Positions 35,327-42,678 of a stretch of DNA of 64,000 nt are shown here, piece after piece. The notes under the pieces are model-generated. The model had not been told where the DNA came from and did not search any database. It saw only the letters and a program-made list of their open reading frames with translations. Position 1 is the stretch's first letter. Every line of letters starts with the position of its first letter. Source of the stretch: Tellurirhabdus rosea (GTDB lineage: Bacteria; Bacteroidota; Bacteroidia; Cytophagales; Spirosomataceae); the NCBI RefSeq assembly GCF_026278345.1, contig NZ_CP111085.1:1748001-1812000 (forward strand). Reading direction: 5' to 3'. The position numbers and the translations under genes are program-made.

Positions 35327-38300
35327 TTAAAAGGCGTAGCGCAGGCCGAGTTGCAGGCGCCAGGGCGTGCCTCCGACGGGGTTGACGCCCGTATTGCTGT
35401 TCACCCGGTAGCTGTAGCGGCGGGTGGTCTGGTTGAAGCCGGAAATGGCGAACAGCCGCTGTTCGGCACCCAGATTGCGGTTGCGGCCCCAGACCTTACC
35501 GCCGTTGCCGTTGCCGTCGTTCAGCAGGTTCGCGACGTTGAACAGGTCGGCCGTCAGTTCGAGGCTCTGGCCCCGGAAGGTCCGGAACCGCTTAATGAGG
35601 CGCAGGTCGATGGTCGCCGCGAAGGGGTTGACGCCGCCGTTGCGCGGAGCCACTTTCCCGACATTTTCGAGATAATAGTCCTTCAGCGGCTGGGCGACCT
35701 GCGGGTTATCTAGCCAGGCCTGGATGGCTTTCGCCAGCGTCGGGTCGGTCTCCGGGCTGCCGGGGTCGAAGAGGAACGCCAGGTCGTTGCGGTCGTTGAA
35801 GTCGCCGTTGACGCCGAAGCCCGCGTTGTAAGCGTGGATCGAGAACGGCGTACCGCCCACGCCCGTCACCGTTGCGCCCAGCGTAAAGCCTTTCCAGGAC
35901 GGCGTCGCGCCGTTGGCCACCACCTTGTGCCGAAACTGCGTTTCCGAATAGCCGAAGTTCAGCGCCCGCGGGTCGTCTACCACCGGCAGAAAGGTCGAGG
36001 TGTTGGCAACGCAGCAGTTGTAGGTTGAGTTATCCTTCGTATCGTTGCGGGTGTAGCTCACGTTGACGTAGCCGTCCTGACCGATTTTCAGCGTCGCGTC
36101 GGCGATAACGGCCCACTGTTGCGAGTAGCCCACCGAGTTCAGTTCCAGCACGCGGCCGAGGTCCGGGGCTGCCCGCGAATCCAGCCAGTTGCTGCTGCCG
36201 TTGGCGGCGATTTTGTCCGCCGAGACAAAGACGCCCCGGTTCGCCTCGTTCGACAGGCGGAAATACGGCTGCTCGACGAGGTTGCGCTCCAGATACGCGT
36301 AGTTGTTGTGCGTGTTGCTCATCAGCACGTTCAGGCCGAGGCGCAGGCGGTCGTTCCACAAAATCTTGTTGTAGCTGACGTTGAGCTTCCACGTCATCGG
36401 CACCTGGAAGTTCGGGCCGGTGGCGTTGATGGTCGAGACGTACGAAGTGCCCGGCGGGACACCCGGAGCCGTTGACGGGTCGCGGCGGAAGGAAACGAAA
36501 TCCGGCTTCGGTACGGCAGCCCCACGCACGTCGATCGAGGCGATCTGCTGACCGTCGAACAGCATGTTGTTGGCCAGGTTGTAGTACATCGCCATGGCGG
36601 TAAAGGCCCCACCCCCGATTTTGACGATATCCGTGTTCCGGCCGCCCACGTTCCAGGTCAACTGGAAGCGCGGCTGGAAGTTGTTCCAGTCGGTCGGTTT
36701 GCGGGCGGTTTTGATGCCCAGCCGCTGTTCGGCCAGCGGGTTGGCGGCCGGAGCGGTCAGAAAGCTCGTGCCGTCCCAGCGCAGGCCCGCCATCAGGTTC
36801 AGGTTCGGCATCAGGTCAGTTTCCATCTGTCCGAAAAACGCCCAGTCGATGACGTTGTACTGCACAATCGGCTGTCCCTGACCGAGGTACACCTCCCGCA
36901 CGTACCGCGAGGGCCGCTGCGCCGCCAGATCGCTCAGGCTGTTGAAGAAGAAACGGCCGTTCAGCTCACTGGTAAACAGGTCTTTCAGGAAAGTGACGTA
37001 GGTATCCGTCCCGAACGTGAAATCCACTTTGCCCCGCGTCAGGTACGAGGTGTTCATGAGGTGAAACTGGTGGTATTTGGTCCATTCGGGCGTGAAGCGC
37101 TGCCCGCCGAACTGAAACGTCCGCTGCGTGGTGGCATTGGGGTTGGAAGCGGTCGGGAAAGGCGAGGTGACCGTCACGATGGCCCGCGGAATGTTCACAC
37201 CCGGCAGTTCGCTGCTGGTTTCCTGCGAGGTGTACTCGTACTGGTACTGCACCTTCAGTTCGTTGGTGAACGCGGGCGAAAACGACGAGCGCAGCGACAC
37301 CAGCCCCGTGTACGAGCGGGCTTTCTGGGTATTGTACGTTTCGCGCAGCACAATGTCGCTGTTGTCGCCCGAGTTGATCGGACTGTCCCAGCTTGTCAGG
37401 TTGTTGCGAAACGTCACCTTGTGTCTGTCGTTTACCGTCCAGTCGAAACGGGCAAAAAGGGTGTTGGCGGTCGTTTTGTTGTCAAACTGCCCGACCTGCG
37501 GATTCTGGCTCACGCCGTAGAGGCGGCGGGCGATGTCGATGGCTTTGGCCAGCGTATCCCGGCGGATACCGAGCCGCTGTTCATCCCCTTCGTTCTGAAT
37601 GTCCGTGATGAAGGCCGGGCGGCGCTCATCCTGCCGGTCGAAGGCCGTAAAAAAGTGCAGCTTGTCCCGGATGATGGGCCCGCCGAGGCTGAAACCCCAC
37701 TGGTAGCGGTCAAAGTTGGCGCTGCGCTTAACCCCGCGGATGTCGTTGGGGCTTTGCAGTTTGTCGTTCTGCGCAAAGGTAAAGGCCGAGCCCGACCAGA
37801 CGTTCGTGCCGTTCTTGGTCACGGCGTTGACGGCCCCGCCCGCCTGACGCCCCTGCGTGACGGAGTATTCGTTGGTAGCTACTTCAAACTCGCGAATGGC
37901 CTCCTGCGACATGGCGTAGGGCATCGACCCCGTTACGCCGGTAGCCCCGGCCCAGAGCGGCGAGCGGGCGTTGCCGCCGTCGATGGTGATGTTCGTCGAG
38001 CCGGACCGCGCCCCGCCCAGCGCCCCATTGCCCTGCAGCGGCGAGAGGTTGACGAGGTTGTTGAAATTCCGGTTTTCGAGCGGCAGATTCTTGATTTGCA
38101 GCGCCGTGACGGCCGTCGAGGCCCCGAAGCGATTCACCTGGTCGATGATGCGGTTGGCCTTTACCGATACTTCCTGAAGATCATTGGCGGCTTCCGCGAG
38201 GCTGAATCTTACCGTAATCTGGTCGCCCTGGTTGAGCATAAAGCCCTCGCGTTTCTGCGTCCCGAAACCCACCATAGTCACCGTGACGGTATAAGGGCCG

Positions 38301-38545
38301 CCCAGCGGCAGCTGCCGGAGTTGAAAACGCCCGTCGGCCCCGGTTGCCGTTCCGGTCCGGAAGCCGGTGCCTTCGTTCCGAATCTGCACGGTGGCTCCGG
38401 GTAACGGCTCGTTTCGGGCGTCCATGACCTGGCCGATGAAGGAAGCGTTGGTGCTTTGCGCCCGGACAGCGCCCGCCAGCAGCAAAGACACCCCCGTCCA
38501 GAGCATCAGGCAGAAGTGCCGGAAAGACAAGGTAGATTTGTTCAT
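35327..38545 (-). CDS. TonB-dependent receptor, Oar-like, with carboxypeptidase-regulatory N-domain
   Basis: A 1072-residue outer-membrane protein. After the signal peptide (VSLLLAGAVRAQ) lies a CarboxypepD_reg-like domain (IGQVMDARNEPLPGATVQIR, FQLRQLPLGGPYTVTVTMVG). A plug domain follows (VNRFGASTAVTALQIKNLPL, GGARSGSTNITIDGG, AIREFEVATNEYSVTQGRQA, GGAVNAVTKNGTN). The barrel occupies about 260-1072, with ELTADLFNVANLLN near the end and a C-terminal aromatic LRYAF. It resembles Myxococcus Oar and Bacteroidota Oar-like receptors, which may take up or export peptides or carbohydrates. No SusD gene is adjacent, so it is not a typical polysaccharide locus. Confidence 0.9.
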   Translation of the reverse strand: MNKSTLSFRHFCLMLWTGVSLLLAGAVRAQSTNASFIGQVMDARNEPLPGATVQIRNEGTGFRTGTATGADGRFQLRQLPLGGPYTVTVTMVGFGTQKREGFMLNQGDQITVRFSLAEAANDLQEVSVKANRIIDQVNRFGASTAVTALQIKNLPLENRNFNNLVNLSPLQGNGALGGARSGSTNITIDGGNARSPLWAGATGVTGSMPYAMSQEAIREFEVATNEYSVTQGRQAGGAVNAVTKNGTNVWSGSAFTFAQNDKLQSPNDIRGVKRSANFDRYQWGFSLGGPIIRDKLHFFTAFDRQDERRPAFITDIQNEGDEQRLGIRRDTLAKAIDIARRLYGVSQNPQVGQFDNKTTANTLFARFDWTVNDRHKVTFRNNLTSWDSPINSGDNSDIVLRETYNTQKARSYTGLVSLRSSFSPAFTNELKVQYQYEYTSQETSSELPGVNIPRAIVTVTSPFPTASNPNATTQRTFQFGGQRFTPEWTKYHQFHLMNTSYLTRGKVDFTFGTDTYVTFLKDLFTSELNGRFFFNSLSDLAAQRPSRYVREVYLGQGQPIVQYNVIDWAFFGQMETDLMPNLNLMAGLRWDGTSFLTAPAANPLAEQRLGIKTARKPTDWNNFQPRFQLTWNVGGRNTDIVKIGGGAFTAMAMYYNLANNMLFDGQQIASIDVRGAAVPKPDFVSFRRDPSTAPGVPPGTSYVSTINATGPNFQVPMTWKLNVSYNKILWNDRLRLGLNVLMSNTHNNYAYLERNLVEQPYFRLSNEANRGVFVSADKIAANGSSNWLDSRAAPDLGRVLELNSVGYSQQWAVIADATLKIGQDGYVNVSYTRNDTKDNSTYNCCVANTSTFLPVVDDPRALNFGYSETQFRHKVVANGATPSWKGFTLGATVTGVGGTPFSIHAYNAGFGVNGDFNDRNDLAFLFDPGSPETDPTLAKAIQAWLDNPQVAQPLKDYYLENVGKVAPRNGGVNPFAATIDLRLIKRFRTFRGQSLELTADLFNVANLLNDGNGNGGKVWGRNRNLGAEQRLFAISGFNQTTRRYSYRVNSNTGVNPVGGTPWRLQLGLRYAF

Positions 38546-38750
38546 AGATGTGAGGAGTTGGATTCAGGGCACGAATGTAGAGCGGGTGTGTTACGTCAGT
38601 TTTTCCGGAACGTAAAGGCTCAATAAAGAATTTGGGAGAAAGGGTCGGTCGGGTAAGGTATTGATAACACCAGCTGCCTGATTATGAAGGCGTTCATGCC
38701 GTTACCGATTTGTGAATCCGGGCATTTATGGCAGCCTGACAATAAGTTTG

Positions 38751-38758
38751 TACCTTTG
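38751..38758 (+). promoter_or_regulatory. Predicted -7 box (TACCTTTG) for the M1 peptidase gene
   Basis: TACCTTTG matches TAnnTTTG exactly. Transcription would start near 38763, giving a leader of about 16 bases before the ATG at 38779. Confidence 0.55.
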
Positions 38759-38778
38759 GTAACGCTTACGCTTTCCCC

Positions 38779-40425
38779 ATGAAACAATTGATGATGGCCC
38801 TGGCGGCCCTCTTTGCTTCCCTGTACACCGCCGCCCAGACGGCCCCGGCTCCGGCGCAACCCGAAACGTACACCCGTCAGGACACCCTGCGCGGCTCGCT
38901 CCGCCCCGAACGGACGGGTTACGACGTCACTTTTTACCACCTGAACCTGAGTGTAGACCCGGCGACCAAATCCATCAACGGTTCCAACACGATCCGGTAC
39001 AAGGTCAAAGCGCCGTTTACCCGGATGCAGATCGATCTGTTCGAGAACCTGAACGTGGAGTCGATCACGCAGGGCGGCAAGCCGCTGCAGTTCCGGCGGG
39101 AAGGCAATGTGATCTGGGTCAGCATGGGCGGGCCGCAGTCGGTCGGCAAGGTGCAGGAGGTCAAAATCAATTATGGCGGCAAACCCCGGGAAGCCGTCAA
39201 ACCGCCCTGGGACGGCGGTTTTGCCTGGAAAAAAGACAGCACCGGCAAAGATTGGGTCGGCGTGTCGTGCGAAGGACTGGGCGCCAGTTCCTGGTGGCCC
39301 TGCAAGGACCATTTGTCGGACGAACCGGACTCGATGCGCATGACCTTCCGGGTCCCGCGCGGTCTCACGGCGGTCTCGAACGGGCGGATGCTCAGCAAAC
39401 GGGAGGTCGGCACCAGCCAGACCGAATTCGTCTGGGCCGTGAGCTACCCGATCAATTCGTACAACGTCACCTTCAACCTCGGGGATTACGTCTATTTTAC
39501 GGACACCTACAAGAGCCGGGACCACAAGCCGCTGAAGCTCAATTACTACGTCCTGAAATACAACCAGGCCCGGGCAAAGCCGCATTTTGAGCAGGTAAAG
39601 GGCATGCTGGACTGCTACGAATGGCATTTCGGCCACTACCCGTTCTGGCGCGACGGCTACGCGCTGGTCGAAACGTCGTACTGGGGCATGGAACACCAGA
39701 GCGCCATTGCCTACGGAAACAATTACAAAAACAACCCGTTCGGCTTCGACTTTATCATCATCCACGAAAGCGGCCACGAATATTTCGGCAACAGCATCTC
39801 CTGCGCCGACCATGCCGAAATGTGGATTCACGAGTCGTTTACGACGTATATGGAAACGCTGTACGTAGAATCCACGCAGGGCTACGAGCAGTCGCAGAAG
39901 TACATTACCGGACAGAAGAAATTCATCAAGAACCAGTACCCGATGCTGGGGCCACTGGGCGTGAATTACGAATTCAAGGACAACGACATCTACTACAAAG
40001 GCGCCTGGGTGCTGAATACCCTGCGGCACGTGGTGGACAACGACGACCTCTGGTTCCGCGCCCTGCGGCAGCTGCATCAGAAGAAACTGCGTTCCGTCGT
40101 GAGTTCGGACGAAGTGGTGGATCTGCTCGGCAAGGAACTGAAAATGGACCTTAAACCGATCTTCAACCAGTACCTGAACTACGCCAAACTGCCGGTGCTG
40201 GATTACCGCGTGACCGAAAAGGAAACCGAACTGGAACTGAAATACCGCTGGGATTGTGAAGGAGAAGGCTTCAACATGCCGGTCAAAGTCGGCTTCGGCT
40301 TCAACCCCAAGCACGTGATCTTCCCGACCCGCGAATGGAAAACCATGACGCTCAAAAAGCAGAACGGCTGGTTTCACGTCGCTACGGACAAATATTTGAT
40401 TGGAATCAGAAAGTATGACTTGTAA
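38779..40425 (+). CDS. Exported M1 family metallopeptidase
   Basis: A 548-residue exported protein (signal peptide MMALAALFASLYTAAQ). The N-terminal beta domain (YDVTFYHLNLSVDPATKSIN) is typical of M1. The zinc site is H329-E330-S-G-H333 with the third ligand Glu352, an exact HExxHX18E. The exopeptidase motif GxMEN reads G303-M-E-H306, with His in place of Asn. It lacks the C-terminal ERAP-like helical domain, so it is a short M1 enzyme like other Bacteroidota members. It probably trims peptides in the periplasm. Followed by an inverted repeat and the 5'-nucleotidase genes. Confidence 0.92.
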   Translation: MKQLMMALAALFASLYTAAQTAPAPAQPETYTRQDTLRGSLRPERTGYDVTFYHLNLSVDPATKSINGSNTIRYKVKAPFTRMQIDLFENLNVESITQGGKPLQFRREGNVIWVSMGGPQSVGKVQEVKINYGGKPREAVKPPWDGGFAWKKDSTGKDWVGVSCEGLGASSWWPCKDHLSDEPDSMRMTFRVPRGLTAVSNGRMLSKREVGTSQTEFVWAVSYPINSYNVTFNLGDYVYFTDTYKSRDHKPLKLNYYVLKYNQARAKPHFEQVKGMLDCYEWHFGHYPFWRDGYALVETSYWGMEHQSAIAYGNNYKNNPFGFDFIIIHESGHEYFGNSISCADHAEMWIHESFTTYMETLYVESTQGYEQSQKYITGQKKFIKNQYPMLGPLGVNYEFKDNDIYYKGAWVLNTLRHVVDNDDLWFRALRQLHQKKLRSVVSSDEVVDLLGKELKMDLKPIFNQYLNYAKLPVLDYRVTEKETELELKYRWDCEGEGFNMPVKVGFGFNPKHVIFPTREWKTMTLKKQNGWFHVATDKYLIGIRKYDL

Positions 40426-40426
40426 A

Positions 40427-40490
40427 ATGGCACGCGGCTCACGCGCATTGAACGGCTTTATCGGCAAAATCTGCGTCAGCCGCGTGCCAT
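40427..40490 (+). repeat. 18-bp inverted repeat after the M1 gene
   Basis: The arms 40427-40444 and 40473-40490 pair over 18 bp with one mismatch, around a 28-base spacer. The repeat begins directly after the M1 stop and ends 7 bases before the next ATG. It has no U-tract; it could be a terminator or leader element. Confidence 0.7.
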
Positions 40491-40497
40491 CTTCCCT

Positions 40498-41241
40498 ATG
40501 AAATTCACCAACATTATTCTCCTCGCCGCCCTGCTAGCGGGATGCCGGACGGAATACAGTCTGACGGGCCAGCAGGCCCAGCGGTTGCCGATTGACCAGA
40601 GTGTGGCGGTCGACAGCAGCCTTGTGCGCTTCCTGCAGCCTTACAAACAGCAGCTCGACCGCACGATGACCGAAGTGCTCGTCCGCGCGACCACCCGGAT
40701 TGAAAAGGGACAGCCCAACGGCCCGCTCAACGACCTGCTCACCGACGCCATGATTGCGCAGGTGCGGCAGAAAACCGGACAGACCGTGGACGTGAGCCAC
40801 CTCAACTACACCGGCATCCGCAACAGCCTGCCGCTGGGAGACATCACCGTCGGCAGCATTTACGAAGTGATGCCCTTCGACAACGCCCTGACGCTGGTGA
40901 CGATGAACGGCGAGGGCCTGATGCGCTTCCTCAACCACTTTGTCACGCACGACGGGACGCTGGTCGTCGGCGGCATCCGGGCGACCGTCCGCGACAAAAA
41001 AGTGGAAAGCCTGACGTTTACGAACGGCCGTACGTTCAGCCCGACGGACACGTACCTGGTCGCGATGAGCGATTACATTGCCAACGGCGGCAGCGACGTG
41101 ACGTTCATGAACGAGATTCAGCGGAAACGCGAAGAGCCGAATTACCTCCTGCGCGACGCTTTTATTGATTATTTCCGGCAGCTGGGCAAATCCGGTCAGC
41201 CGCTTAAAACAACCTCCGATGGACGCATTACTTTCCAATAG
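40498..41241 (+). CDS. Lipoprotein: 5'-nucleotidase C-terminal domain alone
   Basis: A 247-residue lipoprotein (LLAALLAGC, Cys16). Its only domain is the 5_nucleotid_C fold, which binds the nucleoside base in full-length UshA-type enzymes: NGPLNDLLTDAMIAQVRQKT, LNYTGIRNSLPLGDITVGSI (a form of the NGGxR-containing region), EVMPFDNALTLVTMNGEGL and VAMSDYIANGGSD. The metallophosphoesterase half is encoded by the next gene, which overlaps this one by 23 bases. The two are therefore likely to assemble into one enzyme in the periplasm, in an order reversed from the usual single polypeptide. Confidence 0.87.
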   Translation: MKFTNIILLAALLAGCRTEYSLTGQQAQRLPIDQSVAVDSSLVRFLQPYKQQLDRTMTEVLVRATTRIEKGQPNGPLNDLLTDAMIAQVRQKTGQTVDVSHLNYTGIRNSLPLGDITVGSIYEVMPFDNALTLVTMNGEGLMRFLNHFVTHDGTLVVGGIRATVRDKKVESLTFTNGRTFSPTDTYLVAMSDYIANGGSDVTFMNEIQRKREEPNYLLRDAFIDYFRQLGKSGQPLKTTSDGRITFQ

Positions 41242-42136
41242 ACGCCAGTTTCTGAAGCTGCTGGGCGGCGTGGCCGTAGTCGGAAGCATTAGCCCAGAAG
41301 CGCTGGCCGGCCCCAAATCCAGCAGCCTGACCATCCTGCACACCAACGACGTGCACAGCCGCCTAGACCCCTTTCCGCAGGACGGCAGCCGCAACGCCGG
41401 GCGCGGAGGCGTGGCGCGGCGGGCGGCCCTGATCCAGCGCATCCGGCAGGAGCAGAAGAATGTGCTGCTGTTCGACGCGGGCGACGTTTTTCAGGGAACG
41501 CCCTACTTTAACGTCTACAAAGGCGAACCCGAAATTCTGGCCATGAACCGCATGGGCTACGATGCCGGGGCCATCGGCAACCACGACTTCGACGGAGGCA
41601 TCGACAACATGCGCGACCAGTTTGCCAAGGCGAAGTTCCCGTTTCTGGTGGCTAATTACGATTTCAAAAATACCGTGATGGACGGCAAAACGGAGGCGTA
41701 CAAAATCTTCACGAAAGACGGGGTGCGCGTCGGCGTGTTCGGGCTGGGCATCAGGCCGGAAGGACTGATTCCTGCGAGTCTTTATAAAGAAACGAAATAC
41801 CTGGACCCGGTCGAAATCGCCAACGATACGGCGGCCCGCCTGCGCGGGGAGAAGAAATGCGATTACGTGATCTGCCTCTCGCACCTGGGCTTCGAGTACC
41901 GCGACCAGACGGTTTCTGACAAAAAGCTGGCGGCGGCCACCCGTAACATTGACCTGATTATCGGCGGCCACACGCATACTTTTCTGGATGCTCCCGTGAG
42001 CGTCAACAATCCGGACGGCAAGCCGGTCCTGATCAACCAGGTAGGCTGGGCGGGGCTCAACCTCGGCCGGATCGACCTCACGTTCCAAAGCGGCAAGCCC
42101 ACCCGTTCGGCGGGTCAGGCGGTCGAAGTGAAGTAA
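41219..42136 (+). CDS. Tat-exported 5'-nucleotidase metallophosphoesterase domain
   Basis: A 305-residue protein opening with a twin-arginine signal, NRRQFLKLLGGVAVVG. The calcineurin-like phosphoesterase core has LTILHTNDVHSRL (metal-binding Asp/His), NVLLFDAGDVFQGTPYFN (Asp), GYDAGAIGNHDFDGG (Asn-His-Asp) and DLIIGGHTHTFLDAP (GHTH). It would hydrolyse nucleotides or related phosphate esters in the periplasm. It lacks the C-terminal base-binding domain, which is supplied by the preceding overlapping gene. ATG 41219 was chosen because it directly precedes the Tat motif; the frame extends to 41165. Confidence 0.9.
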   Translation: MDALLSNRRQFLKLLGGVAVVGSISPEALAGPKSSSLTILHTNDVHSRLDPFPQDGSRNAGRGGVARRAALIQRIRQEQKNVLLFDAGDVFQGTPYFNVYKGEPEILAMNRMGYDAGAIGNHDFDGGIDNMRDQFAKAKFPFLVANYDFKNTVMDGKTEAYKIFTKDGVRVGVFGLGIRPEGLIPASLYKETKYLDPVEIANDTAARLRGEKKCDYVICLSHLGFEYRDQTVSDKKLAAATRNIDLIIGGHTHTFLDAPVSVNNPDGKPVLINQVGWAGLNLGRIDLTFQSGKPTRSAGQAVEVK

Positions 42137-42151
42137 CGGACAACTCGCCCG

Positions 42152-42187
42152 AAAAGCGCACCTCTCTCAAAAGGGGTGCGCTTTTTT
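42152..42187 (+). terminator. Rho-independent terminator after the 5'-nucleotidase genes
   Basis: An 11-bp stem, AAAAGCGCACC (42152-42162) with GGTGCGCTTTT (42175-42185), 12-base loop, and a run of T at 42182-42187. It lies 15 bases after the stop. Confidence 0.85.
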
Positions 42188-42678
42188 GCTTAAAGGACTG
42201 GCAGGTTAACGCAGGAATTGGCCGGTGCAGCGGCCTACGGCTAATAAGTTCCATTCGGGCAGTACACCCAGGCCCGGAAACTGTTTAAAATACAAATCGG
42301 CCGGTTGAGACCCGTTCGCCCGCCCGCTTCTCGGCGGGCTTTCTCCTTCGCTTCCGTCGCTACTTTTTGTCTGAATGGCGAAAAGCCTTTCCGTTGGAGC
42401 CTTATTTGCAAGACACAACTTCTTATTAACAGATGAGTATTTAACGAAAAAATGCTGTTTGTCTTCTTGCATTTATCAGACGCAAACAATTACCTTTGCA
42501 ACGTAAATCTACTCACAGATTTCCTGCTTAATCTTCTTAGAGTAGCATTAATAATACCTAGCGAGTTATTGAAACTCGGCCACCACACTATTTTGCCAGA
42601 CAATAGTACTTCTCTGCTCCGCTAAGTCGTTTCTAAACCAGTTCGCCCATCGGCAAATTTATCAGACTTGTACAAGTA
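42188..42678. other. Non-coding interval with promoter and long leader of the LruC gene
   Basis: No convincing gene is seen. 42320-42345 contains a small GC-rich hairpin (GCCCGCC...GGCGGGC). The stretch from 42400 onward is AT-rich compared with its surroundings. A good promoter is at 42467-42498. The leader from about 42505 to 42678 contains a short hairpin (42562-42578, CGAGTT...AACTCG). The 5' part may be decayed sequence. Confidence 0.5.
42467..42498 (+). promoter_or_regulatory. Predicted promoter of the LruC-domain gene (TTG -N21- TACCTTTG)
   Basis: TTG at 42467-42469 and TACCTTTG at 42491-42498 match the Bacteroidota consensus well. The start codon is 181 bases downstream of the -7 box, so the leader would be about 175 bases, unusually long for this window. 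Confidence 0.55.

Noticed and set aside
35327-38545. Polysaccharide utilisation locus (SusC/SusD)
   Set aside because: The TonB receptor has no adjacent SusD or glycan-degrading genes; it looks Oar-like.
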